DNA of 36,041 nucleotides from Westiellopsis prolifica IICB1 (GCF_004323185.1 NZ_NAPS01000001.1:2952602-2988642); one strand, 5' to 3'; shown: positions 1 to 8,608, numbered from the stretch's first letter. Numbers and translations are program-made. Notes: generated by a model not told the origin, from the letters alone.

Positions 1-296
1 TGGAATTAGTTCTGTGTTGTGAGTGAAGGGTTGCCAAAAACTCAACATTTGCTTTCCTACCTGTTGAGGATGGAAATAGTGAAAGAAATGATACCACTAC
101 CCCCACTTCCCCCACTTCCCACACATCCAACACTCCCTTCTTTCTGCTCCCTTGTCCTCCTTCTTTGTTCATCCTTCACAAGACAAACTGAGTTTGGAAT
201 TTGGAATTAGTTCTGTGTTGTGAGTGAAGGGTTGCCAAAAACTCAACATTTGCTTTCCTACCTGTTGAGGATGGAAATAGTGAAAGAAATGATACC
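1..296. repeat. 95-bp exact direct repeat (1-95 and 202-296)
   Basis: Positions 1-95 are repeated exactly at 202-296, an offset of 201 bases. The right copy encodes the C-terminal part of the hydrolase gene at 169-924 (around residues 210-241). The left copy lies beyond that gene's stop codon and is an orphan 3' fragment. Between the copies is a pyrimidine-rich spacer with CCCACTTC-type repeats. The duplicate may continue left of the window, so its full size is unknown. Confidence 0.95.
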
Positions 297-924
297 CTTT
301 CGCACATTCCCAAAGAGTATCTTCTGGTTTCAAAAAGTTTTGCCAGTCTTGTAAGTCTGGTGGAGTCACAACTGAATCATTTTTGCTACCACATACAAAC
401 ATTGGCATGGAAACCCCACCTTTAGATAAGTGAATCAATCGAAATAAAGAATGGGGTGTGGGGGATTCGTCTAAATCTCTGGTGAGTGCAGTCAGTAGCT
501 TTTTAGTATTTGCGGGAGATTGATCACCAAATAGAGTCCGAACGCTGTTAACTAAAATTTGCTCACGGCTGAGAGGAAACAAAAGGCGTTGCTGGTAATA
601 ATGGGCTTGCCAAGTATTTGCGCTTTGAGATGCTACAGCCAACAATGCTAGCGATCGCACTTTTTGTGGATATTGACGAGCGAATAATAAAGCGATCGTA
701 CCACTCATTCCATGACCTGCCAAATGAACCGGGCGATCATGCGATTTTAAAAAATCATACAGTAGCCCCACTGCTCTATCTAGGGAACAAGCTTCATCTT
801 TAGTTTGCAAATATTCCCATCGCGCCACCGACATATGCTTAGATAAGTATTGCAATAATGGTTTGTCTAAACCCTTCAAACTTGGGCTAACATTTAACCA
901 AAGAACGTCAAATAAATCAGACAT
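169..924 (-). CDS. alpha/beta-hydrolase fold protein, isiC-like
   Basis: A 251-residue alpha/beta-hydrolase fold protein, probably cytoplasmic; substrate unknown. The block HLAGHGMSGTIALLFARQYP (68-87) is the strand-5/nucleophile-elbow region, followed by VRSLALLAV. Candidate acid D183 lies in CGSKNDSVV and candidate base H212 in GYHFFHYF. The elbow reads G70-H-G-M-S-G where most relatives have GHSMGG, so the usual serine position is Gly72 and the nearest serine is S74. The protein may be inactive or use a shifted nucleophile. It lies 390 bp downstream of flavodoxin on the same strand. Synechocystis has a hydrolase-like isiC after isiB, so isiC-like is reasonable but rests on context. The last about 30 codons are duplicated at 1-95. 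ATG start at 922-924. Confidence 0.8.
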   Translation of the reverse strand: MSDLFDVLWLNVSPSLKGLDKPLLQYLSKHMSVARWEYLQTKDEACSLDRAVGLLYDFLKSHDRPVHLAGHGMSGTIALLFARQYPQKVRSLALLAVASQSANTWQAHYYQQRLLFPLSREQILVNSVRTLFGDQSPANTKKLLTALTRDLDESPTPHSLFRLIHLSKGGVSMPMFVCGSKNDSVVTPPDLQDWQNFLKPEDTLWECAKGYHFFHYFHPQQVGKQMLSFWQPFTHNTELIPNSKLSLSCEG

Positions 925-1314
925 ACATACCTATTAGGCGTAAAATTAGGAGTTATAAATTTTGATTTATTAGTGAAATCAATGCGTATTTAAAATCTTT
1001 TTTGACTGCAAAACTAGTTATAAATCAGGTATTTATTCTCAATTCATTTCGCTTTTTTTCTCAAATCATAGTGTGAAAATTACGAAAATATTTCTTTTCA
1101 TCTCTTTTTACCAACTGAGCAGCACAGACATAAAATAATGTATTGGAGTCATTTATTTTGAATTTTAGCAACATACCTAATAAACTCAAAATTCAGTATT
1201 TAGTAATATTCTAAAGTCTGAAATACTGAATTTTGATTTTCTTACTTAAAATTTAAACTTTGGTACAGATATGCATTTTGCAGTTTAAAAGGGAATAACC
1301 GCCAAAAAAAGCAT
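925..1314. other. gene-free spacer between isiB and the hydrolase gene
   Basis: This AT-rich spacer holds no convincing ORF. Its clear structure is a perfect 16-bp inverted repeat, listed separately. Both flanking genes are on the minus strand, so the spacer would be the intercistronic region of an isiB-isiC transcript or the site where it ends. Confidence 0.7.
1186..1236 (-). terminator. 16-bp perfect stem-loop downstream of isiB
   Basis: The arm TCAAAATTCAGTATTT (1186-1201) is exactly complementary to 1221-1236, with a 19-nt loop. It starts about 80 nt after the isiB stop on the minus strand. The U-tract after the stem is weak, so it may be a terminator, an RNA-stabilising 3' stem or a processing site that sets isiB and isiC levels apart. 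Confidence 0.5.
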
Positions 1315-1827
1315 TTACAGCTTAAATTCTTTTTTTAACTGACTAACCCACGTTTTTATTCGTTCTGTCGTTAATTCAGATTGATTATCTTCATCAATTG
1401 CTAATCCAACAAACTTACCATCTCTTAATGCTTTAGAATCGTTGAAGTCGTAGCCAGATTTTGGCCAATAACCCACTGTTTTACCACCACGTTCTGAAAT
1501 TTTTTCCTCTAAAATACCAATCGCATCCTGAAAATTATCGGCATAGCCAATCTGATCTCCAGTGCCAAAATAAGCAACTAACTTGTTAGAAAAATCAATT
1601 TCGTCAAGTTCAGGGAAAAAGCCATCCCAATCACTTTGAAGTTCACCTATATTCCAAGTCGGACAACCAATAATTAAATAGTCATACTCGTCAAAATCAC
1701 TGACATCTACTTGGGAAATGTCGTGTAAATTTACTAAATCCTTACCGAATTCATCCTGAATCATTTCAGCAACAGATTCAGTATTACCAGTTTGAGTACC
1801 GTAAAAAAGACCAATTGTTTTTGACAT
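1315..1827 (-). CDS. isiB: flavodoxin, long-chain
   Basis: A 170-residue long-chain flavodoxin. It is a soluble FMN electron carrier that replaces ferredoxin in photosynthetic electron transfer to NADP and other acceptors under iron limitation. The phosphate loop is FYGTQTGNTES (8-18). The isoalloxazine-stacking loops are PTWNIGELQSDW and GTGDQIGYADNF. The segment from about 120, with GYDFNDSKALRDGKFVGLAID, is the long-chain insertion and C-terminal region. Length matches the family. ATG start at 1825-1827 with AGGTG upstream. The usual cyanobacterial partner isiA is not in the window on the promoter side. Iron/Fur control is typical of the family; the sequence offers only a weak Fur-like motif. 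Confidence 0.97.
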   Translation of the reverse strand: MSKTIGLFYGTQTGNTESVAEMIQDEFGKDLVNLHDISQVDVSDFDEYDYLIIGCPTWNIGELQSDWDGFFPELDEIDFSNKLVAYFGTGDQIGYADNFQDAIGILEEKISERGGKTVGYWPKSGYDFNDSKALRDGKFVGLAIDEDNQSELTTERIKTWVSQLKKEFKL

Positions 1828-2463
1828 ATGACACCTGAGTAGAAAAACTTAGAGATTGATGTAAAGTCGATTAGTTAAGGCTTTGACTGTTAAAGAACCA
1901 GACCTTTCAAGATAGGTAAAAACCCTCACAAAAATTACCGAATCTTGGGCTTTTCACCTTCGTGTCTTAGAGCCTTGGTGTTTCAAAAGTCGATTTTTTC
2001 ACCACTATAGAGGTGTAGGGGCTACTGTTAAAGAACCGACTGTGGAGTCACCACAACCATAGTGATCATGGTGTCATTGGATGAGAATTCGGAAGATTTT
2101 ATCCAAATTTAATGATTAATTATCTCAATAAGTAACCAGATCATAGTACCAAACTAGTTGACATTTATTTTTAATAGCAAAGGTTAAGTTTTATAAAGCT
2201 TAACCATTTTTAAAGAACATAGCTCTTGTATTGCTTGCAAAATCAGGAAAACAATCATCTAAATTTATAAATGCCACGTCAGTAGGATTTAATATCCTGA
2301 TCTTCATATTATTGAAATGCAAATTTGTAGCAATAAAGCTGCTATAATTAGCCTTAATGATCAAATCGCAATAAACCTTACTGCAAAAACAAGACTGAAT
2401 CCTTCGTTATGAACTTTGGTGTAGCATGGGAAAGGATTCAGCCTTCTTCCGTGAAAATGCTAA
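1828..2463. promoter_or_regulatory. isiB upstream region with repeated motifs and a weak Fur-like box
   Basis: There is no gene in these 636 bases. AAAGTCGATT followed by ACTGTTAAAGAACC occurs twice in the same order (1863-1872 with 1886-1899, and 1986-1995 with 2024-2037). A TAATGATTA sequence near 2110-2120, followed by ATTATC, weakly resembles a Fur box but lies about 285 nt from the isiB start. A palindrome ACCAT...ATGGT lies near 2056-2072. A 7-bp stem GGTTAAG/CTTAACC (2182-2205) is followed by ATTTTT on the plus strand. Confidence 0.4.
2390..2441 (-). terminator. candidate rimM terminator
   Basis: The 10-bp perfect arms CTGAATCCTT (2395-2404) and AAGGATTCAG (2432-2441) are separated by 27 nt. 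On the minus strand the stem is followed by TCTTGTTTTTG. It lies 23 bp beyond the rimM stop. The long loop is atypical, so this is a moderate call. Confidence 0.45.
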
Positions 2464-3147
2464 TTAGTTAATTTCCAGTAAACCAAGTGGTGGCGTAATT
2501 TCAATCCTGCCAGTTTCTAAATCTATCACTGGCGCGATCGCCTTTACAAAAGGAATCAAAACAGTCTTTTGTTGTTGGTTGCTCCTTAGTGGTTGGTGTA
2601 ACTTGACTTCTAATAAATCATTACCAGCAGCAATCACATCTACTACCGTACCAACAAGTTCACCAGACTCCTGCATAAAAACTTGCAAGCCAATTAAATC
2701 AAGGACATGATATTCATCTTCTCCCAACTGGGGGCGATCGCTTTCGGGAACCATTAACTTACAACCGCGCAATTCCTCAGCTTGATTGCGATTATCCACA
2801 CCAGCCAATTTAATTATGTAGAGATTTTTACCCTCGATATAATGACCTGAAACCAATTCTACAGCTTGCGGTTTCATCTCTGGTGTACGCAACAACCAAC
2901 GCTTTCCCGGAACCTCAAACCGTTCCGGAAAATCCGAATTAGGATACACCCGCATTTCACCGTGTAAACCTTGAGGTGCAACAATCGTACCAATTTCCAT
3001 CCAATCTTCCAATTGAGGAGCGACAGAAGTAGAGATAGAAGGATTGGAAGATAAAGAATCAGATTTTTTTCGATCTTCTTTTTTTTGTTTCCCCTTGTCT
3101 CCTTGTTTCCCTGTCTCCTTTTGTTTTATATTCATCTTTTTCTTCAT
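2464..3147 (-). CDS. rimM: ribosome maturation factor RimM
   Basis: RimM binds ribosomal protein S19 and assists assembly of the 30S head and 16S rRNA maturation. The core begins at [22 protein letters not shown] and contains the RimM N-terminal beta-barrel. The PRC-barrel half follows, with [12 protein letters not shown] and [20 protein letters not shown], ending in [11 protein letters not shown]. The first about 50 residues are a lysine- and serine-rich low-complexity extension absent from most RimM proteins. I chose the ATG at 3145-3147 because GGAG precedes it at suitable spacing. The ATG at 3133-3135 is possible, and a TTG at 3165 is less likely. The extension abuts a pyrimidine-rich repeat region, so it may have arisen by repeat growth into the 5' end. 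Confidence 0.95.
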   Translation of the reverse strand: MKKKMNIKQKETGKQGDKGKQKKEDRKKSDSLSSNPSISTSVAPQLEDWMEIGTIVAPQGLHGEMRVYPNSDFPERFEVPGKRWLLRTPEMKPQAVELVSGHYIEGKNLYIIKLAGVDNRNQAEELRGCKLMVPESDRPQLGEDEYHVLDLIGLQVFMQESGELVGTVVDVIAAGNDLLEVKLHQPLRSNQQQKTVLIPFVKAIAPVIDLETGRIEITPPLGLLEIN

Positions 3148-3215
3148 CTTCCCTTGTCTCCCCAATTCCTATTTTCAAGACACTTCCCACACTCCCCAAT
3201 CCCCAATCCCCATTA

Positions 3216-3404
3216 CCCCTTATCCCCAGAGGGGACCCCACCTGCCCCTTATCCCCAAAGGGGACCCCTACCTTCCCCTTATCCCCAAAGGGGACCCCTA
3301 CCTTCCCCTTATCCCCAAAGGGGACCCCTACCTTCCCCTTATCCCCAAAGGGGACCCCTACCTTCCCCAATTCCCGATCCCCGATCCCTGATCCCCTATC
3401 CCCT
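3216..3404. repeat. 30-bp minisatellite (5 units) plus GATCCCC heptamers
   Basis: Four identical 30-bp units lie at 3245-3274, 3275-3304, 3305-3334 and 3335-3364. A 29-bp diverged unit precedes them at 3216-3244. Each unit contains the mini-palindrome TCCCCAAAGGGGA. GATCCCC/GATCCCT heptamers follow to about 3404. The tract fills the gap between the SH3 gene and rimM, where a rimM promoter would be expected. The period is divisible by three, so it creates a repetitive spurious reading frame. Confidence 0.95.
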
Positions 3405-3976
3405 CACGAACAACTAGTCAGGGCCGCACCACATTGATCTTCACTTGCCAACCAACCTTTGATACCCTGATATTCAACCTGCGCCCATTCTCCCTGACAA
3501 CCTAATAATTTGACATTCGTGCTGGAGGGAACTTTGGCAATTTTTTGACTTTTTGGATTTGTACTACTGTAAAGATTGACGCCGTCAGTACCATAACCCC
3601 GCGATGATATACCTAACATTGGTAAATACACCCAACCAGTTCCTGTAAAATCACCAGTGGTATCGGTAATTTTCACCCATTTTCCCGAAGCAGCAACTAT
3701 CTTGACTGTTTCATTAGTAGCTATTTTACCCACAATTTTGTGAGTAGGACTTGCACCACTCCGTACGTTTAAACCTTGTGGTTCTTTGGTGATGACGTAA
3801 GCATCAATATCACACTTTTGTTGCTTAGGTGCTTGTGCTAGGGCGCTGGAATTGGCAATACCAGTATTAACAAGCACGCTAATACTACAAAACCCTAAAG
3901 CGATCGCTTGCTGAAAAACTTGATTATTCAATTGCTTTCTCCGATTTTTAGACACCAGCAAGATCGCTGATGTCAT
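3404..3976 (-). CDS. secreted protein with two bacterial SH3 domains
   Basis: A 190-residue protein with a basic N-terminus (SKNRRKQ), then a hydrophobic stretch and ANSSALAQA, which resembles a signal peptide with cleavage after AQA. Two SH3b-type repeats follow: one around GLNVRSGASPTHKIVGKI to GTGWVYLP, and a second around GVNLYSSTNPKSQKIAKV to KGWLASEDQ. Such domains usually bind peptidoglycan, so a periplasmic or wall role is inferred. Four cysteines in the mature part could form disulfides. I prefer the ATG at 3974-3976, 4 nt after the ubiD stop; a TTG at 3998-4000 would overlap ubiD by 20 nt. The tight spacing indicates co-transcription with ubiD. Function beyond the domains is unknown. 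Confidence 0.8.
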   Translation of the reverse strand: MTSAILLVSKNRRKQLNNQVFQQAIALGFCSISVLVNTGIANSSALAQAPKQQKCDIDAYVITKEPQGLNVRSGASPTHKIVGKIATNETVKIVAASGKWVKITDTTGDFTGTGWVYLPMLGISSRGYGTDGVNLYSSTNPKSQKIAKVPSSTNVKLLGCQGEWAQVEYQGIKGWLASEDQCGAALTSCS

Positions 3977-3980
3977 ATTT

Positions 3981-5489
3981 TTACCGCAAATCGTAGCCAA
4001 ACAAATTCGGATCTACTTCTGTGAGTTGCAAATCTCCCAAGCCATATTCCGCCCAACGTCTTTCCACCATCGCTGCTATTTCTGGATCTGATTCTAAAGG
4101 GGCGCCCCATTCGTGTTCGGTTTCTGGTGGTATCTTTGTAGTTGCATCAATACCCATGCGTCCACCTAAACCAATTTTTTCACTGGCAAAATCTAAGCTA
4201 TCAAAGGGCGTATTTGGTAAAATAAATACATCTCGTTTGGGATCTACTTTAGAACTAATTGCCCACACAACTTGACGCGGATCTCTAATATTGATATTTT
4301 TATCGACTACAATCACGAATTTGGTGTAGGTAAATTGTGGTAGCGCACTCCAAAACGCCAATGCAGCCCGTCGTGCTTGTCCAGGATAGGCTTTATCTAT
4401 AGATATAATCGCTGCTTTGTAACTCAAAGCTTCCATTGGTAAGAAGAAATCGACGATTTCCGAAACTTGTTGGCGTAGTATGGGAGTATAAATCCGATTG
4501 AGAGCGATCGCCATCATCGCTTCTTCTTTGGGTGGACGACCGCTAAATGTGGTTAAATAAATCGGGTCTTTGCGCTGTGTCATGCAGTGGAAGCGAATCA
4601 GCGGTGAATCTTCGACACCACCGTAATAACCCATGTGATCACCAAAAGGCCCATCTGGTAAAATTTCTCCTGGTGTGATCGTTCCTTCGAGGACAATTTC
4701 AGAATCAGCAGGAACTTCCAAATCTACAGTTTTACACTTTGCTAACTGTACACCGGAACCACCGTAAAGTCCGGCGAACAACCATTCAGATAAATCTACC
4801 GGAATTGGTGTGGCTGCTGCCATGATAATTAAAGGATCGACACCCAAGGCGATCGCAACTTCTAATTTTTTGCCATGTTCGGCGGCTTTACGTAAATGTC
4901 TCGCCCCACCCCGCACCGACAACCAATGCACGGTCATTGTTTTTGGAGATTGAAGTTGCAAACGATACACACCTACATTTGGTGTGCCTGTCTCACAATC
5001 CTTGGTAATTACTAGCCCTAGAGTGATGATCTTGCCACCATCACCAGGATAAGGACGTATAAAAGGTAACTTGTTTAAATCTAAATCTTCCCCTTGAATT
5101 ACCACTTGTTGACAAGCGGGGAAAAAATCTCGTCCAGGTTTCGCCTTGAGTACATCAAATAGCACTTTACCAAAATCGATCGCTTGGGAAATTTTTTTAG
5201 GCGGTTTGGGTTGTTGTAGCATCGCCAGCTTTTTCCCCAGTTCTTCCAATTCCTGGGGATGCTGCATATTCATCGCCCAGCATATCCTTTGTACTGTCCC
5301 CATCAGGTTGATCGCCACTGGTATAGATGAACCTTTAACGTTTTCAAATAATAACGCCGGTCCGCCCTTTTGCAGCATTCGATTGGAAATTTCCGCGATT
5401 TCTAAATCTGGATCTACTGGCGCTGTAATTCGCTGTAGTTGTCCCTTTTGTTCCAGAAGTTTGATAAATTCCCGTAAATCTCTTGCCAT
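3981..5489 (-). CDS. ubiD: UbiD-family decarboxylase (prenylated-FMN dependent)
   Basis: A 502-residue UbiD-family protein. UbiD enzymes use prenylated FMN to decarboxylate aromatic or unsaturated acids. Cyanobacterial homologues are associated with 4-hydroxy-3-polyprenylbenzoate decarboxylation in plastoquinone synthesis. Signatures include the N-terminal DLREFIKLLEQKGQLQRI, PNVGVYRLQL, the glycine-rich SVRGGARHLRKA, EIVLEGTITPGE and DGPFGDHMGYYGG, and near the C-terminus KIGLGGRMGIDATTK. Length and motif order are normal. ATG start at 5487-5489. It is followed almost immediately by the SH3-domain gene. The exact substrate is assigned from the family and not from this sequence. Confidence 0.93.
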   Translation of the reverse strand: MARDLREFIKLLEQKGQLQRITAPVDPDLEIAEISNRMLQKGGPALLFENVKGSSIPVAINLMGTVQRICWAMNMQHPQELEELGKKLAMLQQPKPPKKISQAIDFGKVLFDVLKAKPGRDFFPACQQVVIQGEDLDLNKLPFIRPYPGDGGKIITLGLVITKDCETGTPNVGVYRLQLQSPKTMTVHWLSVRGGARHLRKAAEHGKKLEVAIALGVDPLIIMAAATPIPVDLSEWLFAGLYGGSGVQLAKCKTVDLEVPADSEIVLEGTITPGEILPDGPFGDHMGYYGGVEDSPLIRFHCMTQRKDPIYLTTFSGRPPKEEAMMAIALNRIYTPILRQQVSEIVDFFLPMEALSYKAAIISIDKAYPGQARRAALAFWSALPQFTYTKFVIVVDKNINIRDPRQVVWAISSKVDPKRDVFILPNTPFDSLDFASEKIGLGGRMGIDATTKIPPETEHEWGAPLESDPEIAAMVERRWAEYGLGDLQLTEVDPNLFGYDLR

Positions 5490-5557
5490 TGTGTTAGAAA
5501 AATTTTAAGAAATATGAAGCGCTTTTTATATTATCTGTTATTTCTGCTCCAAAATAC

Positions 5558-5983
5558 TTACTTTGGCTTGACCACTAATACAGAACAATGAGCTTCTTCA
5601 ACTACTTGACTACTAACTGAACCTTGAACAATTCGGTTCATACCAGTCAAGCCACGACTACCGATCACAATTAAATCAGCTTTATAAATATTGGCAAGGC
5701 GGATTATTTCTTCTGCTGGATCGCCGGTGACTAATTCTATTTCACTAGCAACAGGTAACTGCGTTTGGTAGGATTGTAATTGTTTTTCGACCTGTAAAGA
5801 AGAAAGAACTTGGGAATCTGAATGAGGCCGATCAGCAGGTAGTTCCATTTCTGAGTCAGGGCGAGGAAAAACATGACAAAGGACTACTTTGCTGTCTTTT
5901 GGTAATACTAAATCGTTTAAAGCCTCAATGACTCGCTCTGCAATACCTGAAGAGTCTAGAGCAACCAAAATAGTCTTTAGCAC
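5558..5983 (-). CDS. universal stress protein, UspA family
   Basis: A single-domain UspA protein of about 141 residues. It opens with the typical TILVALDSSGIAERVIEAL and ends with the ATP-binding signature GSRGLTGMNRIVQGSVSSQV followed by HCSVLVVKP. These features suggest the ATP-binding class of cytoplasmic stress proteins, which generally act as homodimers. I chose the GTG at 5981-5983 because GGAG sits 9 nt upstream and family members start just before this strand. An upstream in-frame ATG at 6014-6016 would add 11 atypical residues. It sits between hisD and ubiD on the same strand. The specific stress role cannot be read from sequence. Confidence 0.9.
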   Translation of the reverse strand: MLKTILVALDSSGIAERVIEALNDLVLPKDSKVVLCHVFPRPDSEMELPADRPHSDSQVLSSLQVEKQLQSYQTQLPVASEIELVTGDPAEEIIRLANIYKADLIVIGSRGLTGMNRIVQGSVSSQVVEEAHCSVLVVKPK

Positions 5984-6179
5984 GGCTTGTATCTCCAAAA
6001 GTGCAAACCCCTGCAATTAAAATTGATTATCTTCAAGATTATACTAAGGTTAGTGTAGACTTAAAGTTTAAGTTTGACGCCAGGATTTGGTTTTTGTCAA
6101 AAGTCTGGAGAAAAATTTAATAATTGTTGTTTGCTAGGCTAACAACCAACTGTTAATTATCAACAACCAACAATATAAT

Positions 6180-7481
6180 TTATTCTTCTTTTTGAACTCG
6201 CCATCTGACTGAATTAGCATGAGAGGGTAAACCTTCAGCTGCTGCTAATGCATCAATTGCACCCGCGACTTTTTCCAAGGCAGTTTGTGAGTACTGGATA
6301 ATACTTGAATGCTTGAGGAAAGTTTCGACTCCTAGTGGCGAAGCGTAGCGGGCTGATCCAGAGGTAGGTAAGGTATGGTTGGGACCAGCAACATAGTCTC
6401 CGACGGCCTCCGGTGTGGAGTAACCCAGGAAAATAGTACCAGCATGACGAATCCATGGTAACACTGCCCAAGGATCTTCAACTTCTAGTTCTAGGTGTTC
6501 GGGGGCAAATTCGTTAGAAAGTTCAGCGGCTGCTTGTAGTGATTCTACAATCACAATTAAGCCGTAGTGGGCAAGTGCTTTTTCTGTGAGGGTGCGTCTG
6601 GGGTGATCTATTAATTGTCTTTCTACAGCAACTTGCACATTCTTAGCTAAAGCTGGATCTGTCGTCAACAAGATTGCTGCTGCCATTGGATCATGTTCAG
6701 CTTGTGCTAGCATATCTGCTGCAACATGAACGGGATTTGCGGTTTCATCGGCAATAATCAGTACTTCGCTTGCTCCTGCCAAACAATCAATTCCGACTGT
6801 GCCATAGACTAGTTTTTTTGCCAAGGTTACATAAATATTACCTGGGCCAGTGATGACATCAACTTTAGGAATTGTTTTTGTGCCATAAGCTAAAGCAGCG
6901 ATCGCTTGCGCTCCCCCAACGCGATAAATTTCTTGTAACCCAGCTTCTTGTGCTGCTACCAACACAGACGGGTAAATTGTTTTACTTGCTCCTGGTGGAG
7001 TCACCATAATTATACGGGGTACTCCTGCCACTTGGGCTGGAATTGCATTCATTAACACCGTGCTTGGGTATGCTGCACGACCACCAGGTACGTATATTCC
7101 GGCGCGGTCTACAGGTGTATACCGTTTGCCGAGAACTACTTCATCATCTTCAAAGTTTACCCAGCTTTTTGGAACTCGTTGGCGGTGAAACGCTTCGATT
7201 TGGCGACAAGCCAATCTAATTGCTTCCACCAGTTCTTTCGAGACCTGTTGATAAGCTGCATCTATTTCTGCTCCTGTAATTCGTAGTTCTTCTGGTCTGA
7301 GAATTTGATGGTCAAATTCTTCTGTGTAATGCAGTACAGCTTTATCACCTTGGCGCTTCACCGCTTGCAACACTTCCCGCACTGTTGCTTCTTTATGAAG
7401 CACCTGTTCGTCATTGGTGCGATCGCAGATCCTTTGTAATTCTGATCTGACGTCTGCCTGCTGAGTAATGATTCGCAGCAT
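6180..7481 (-). CDS. hisD: histidinol dehydrogenase
   Basis: A 433-residue HisD that catalyses the last two oxidations of histidine biosynthesis, L-histidinol to L-histidine, with NAD and a zinc ion. Family motifs are present in order: GLYVPGG-like AGIYVPGGRAAYPSTVLMNA, VTGPGNIYVTLAKK, the AEHDPMA zinc/active-site segment, the FAPEHLEL catalytic Glu-His pair, and GPNHTLPTSGSARYASPL near the end. Length is normal. ATG start at 7479-7481. It is isolated from other his genes, as is usual in cyanobacteria. Downstream of its TAA, TTGGTTG-type repeats occupy part of the gap to the stress protein gene. Confidence 0.97.
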   Translation of the reverse strand: MLRIITQQADVRSELQRICDRTNDEQVLHKEATVREVLQAVKRQGDKAVLHYTEEFDHQILRPEELRITGAEIDAAYQQVSKELVEAIRLACRQIEAFHRQRVPKSWVNFEDDEVVLGKRYTPVDRAGIYVPGGRAAYPSTVLMNAIPAQVAGVPRIIMVTPPGASKTIYPSVLVAAQEAGLQEIYRVGGAQAIAALAYGTKTIPKVDVITGPGNIYVTLAKKLVYGTVGIDCLAGASEVLIIADETANPVHVAADMLAQAEHDPMAAAILLTTDPALAKNVQVAVERQLIDHPRRTLTEKALAHYGLIVIVESLQAAAELSNEFAPEHLELEVEDPWAVLPWIRHAGTIFLGYSTPEAVGDYVAGPNHTLPTSGSARYASPLGVETFLKHSSIIQYSQTALEKVAGAIDALAAAEGLPSHANSVRWRVQKEE

Positions 7482-8318
7482 GGAGTAAGGACAATGCCAA
7501 CTTTAAAATATTCCCGCTTGAGAATGAGCTTTGCTTCTTGCCCCAAGGGAGAAGGGTAGCTAACACTAACTCTCTTTTCTAGCTTAACCTGGATTTTTTT
7601 GATACTTCCAAGATTTGTAGCATAAAATTCTTTACAAAGGCCACTAAATTATGGTTGTTCTGGTCGGTTTTCGGCTTAATGAGCATTACTCAGAAAAATT
7701 TGGCTAGTTGCTCTTAACCGTAAGCAAGCCAACTATTACTTGGTTTATTATTTCGTCATATCCCAAATTCAGGGATATGGTTGGTTTTCACATTATAATC
7801 GGCTGTTGATTCATTAGTAGGCTCTGAGTATACTTTTTGCCTTTTCTTATAATTTAGTAGCTAAAATTACTGTATAGACACAAATACTCGGATGTCTATA
7901 TTTCGAGCTTTACACTTTAGCTGTTCACACTTGATTACCTCTATCAATACATATCATTTGAGGACACATTTAATTTCAGGCTATTGCAACCACTTGATAA
8001 GGGTGGTGAATGAGATAACTAATTTATCGAGTACCTAATTTTAACGTATTTCTAGTGGTGAAAACAAAATATTGAGAGGCTTTCATAAATACTGTCTAAT
8101 CAAATCAAAATTTATATTTTCATCAGGATGAGATCAATTTTCAGCAAATGTTTGCAAATTACCTGAACCAAAAATTTACAGAGTAGATATACTTAATTTA
8201 TCTTCCTACAAATTAGCATGGTATTTCTGTGACTAAATTAACAACATAGATTTTTCTGGAGAGTGTAAGTCCTAGACAGTTATGGGAAAGGCAAAAAATA
8301 GAAGAGAAAATCTGCTTC

Positions 8319-8357
8319 CAATTCTGCTCAGATCAGACAAATCGGTTGACATTTAAA
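8319..8357 (+). mobile_element. degenerate left end of a MITE-like element
   Basis: CAATTCTGCTC followed by GAT, AGACAAATCG, TTGAC and TTTAAA matches the left 39 bases of the element at 32505-32618 with about five mismatches. No matching right end or target duplication was found, so it looks like a decayed or partial copy. It lies about 100 bp from the complete element at 8453-8578. Confidence 0.6.
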
Positions 8358-8452
8358 CCCTGTATAGCAATCCTAATTGAGTTGAGAGAAAATACTAAGA
8401 AACTTAGATGCAGCCTGTTTTTCCGGTTTTGGGTCTGTTGCTTGATTTTGGA

Positions 8453-8578
8453 GAATTGGTATCAATACGCTTGGTGATAAGCCCAAAATCCTTTGTACCA
8501 GACGCGAAATTTCGCGTCTGGTACAGATCAATTTTCGGTACTAAAAATCCTTAACACCAAGCGTATTGGAATTGGTAT
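8453..8578. mobile_element. MITE-like element with 14-bp inverted ends and 10-bp target duplication
   Basis: The inverted ends CAATACGCTTGGTG (8463-8476) and CACCAAGCGTATTG (8555-8568) bound a 106-bp element with no coding capacity. The 10-bp direct repeat GAATTGGTAT abuts both ends exactly (8453-8462 and 8569-8578), as expected of a target-site duplication. In the middle is a perfect 32-bp palindrome (8494-8525) with core GACGCGAAATTTCGCGTC. The ends resemble those of the element at 32505-32618. Confidence 0.8.
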
Positions 8579-8608
8579 TAGTTTTTTCTCAAAAGATATA
8601 AGCCTAAC

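Noticed and set aside
3216-3364. Regular repeats considered as a CRISPR array
   Set aside because: The units are directly tandem with no variable spacers, and no cas genes are nearby.
3059-3370. Minus-strand reading frame repeating GKVGVPFGDK
   Set aside because: It is the translation of the 30-bp non-coding minisatellite; it overlaps rimM and has no ribosome site or family similarity.
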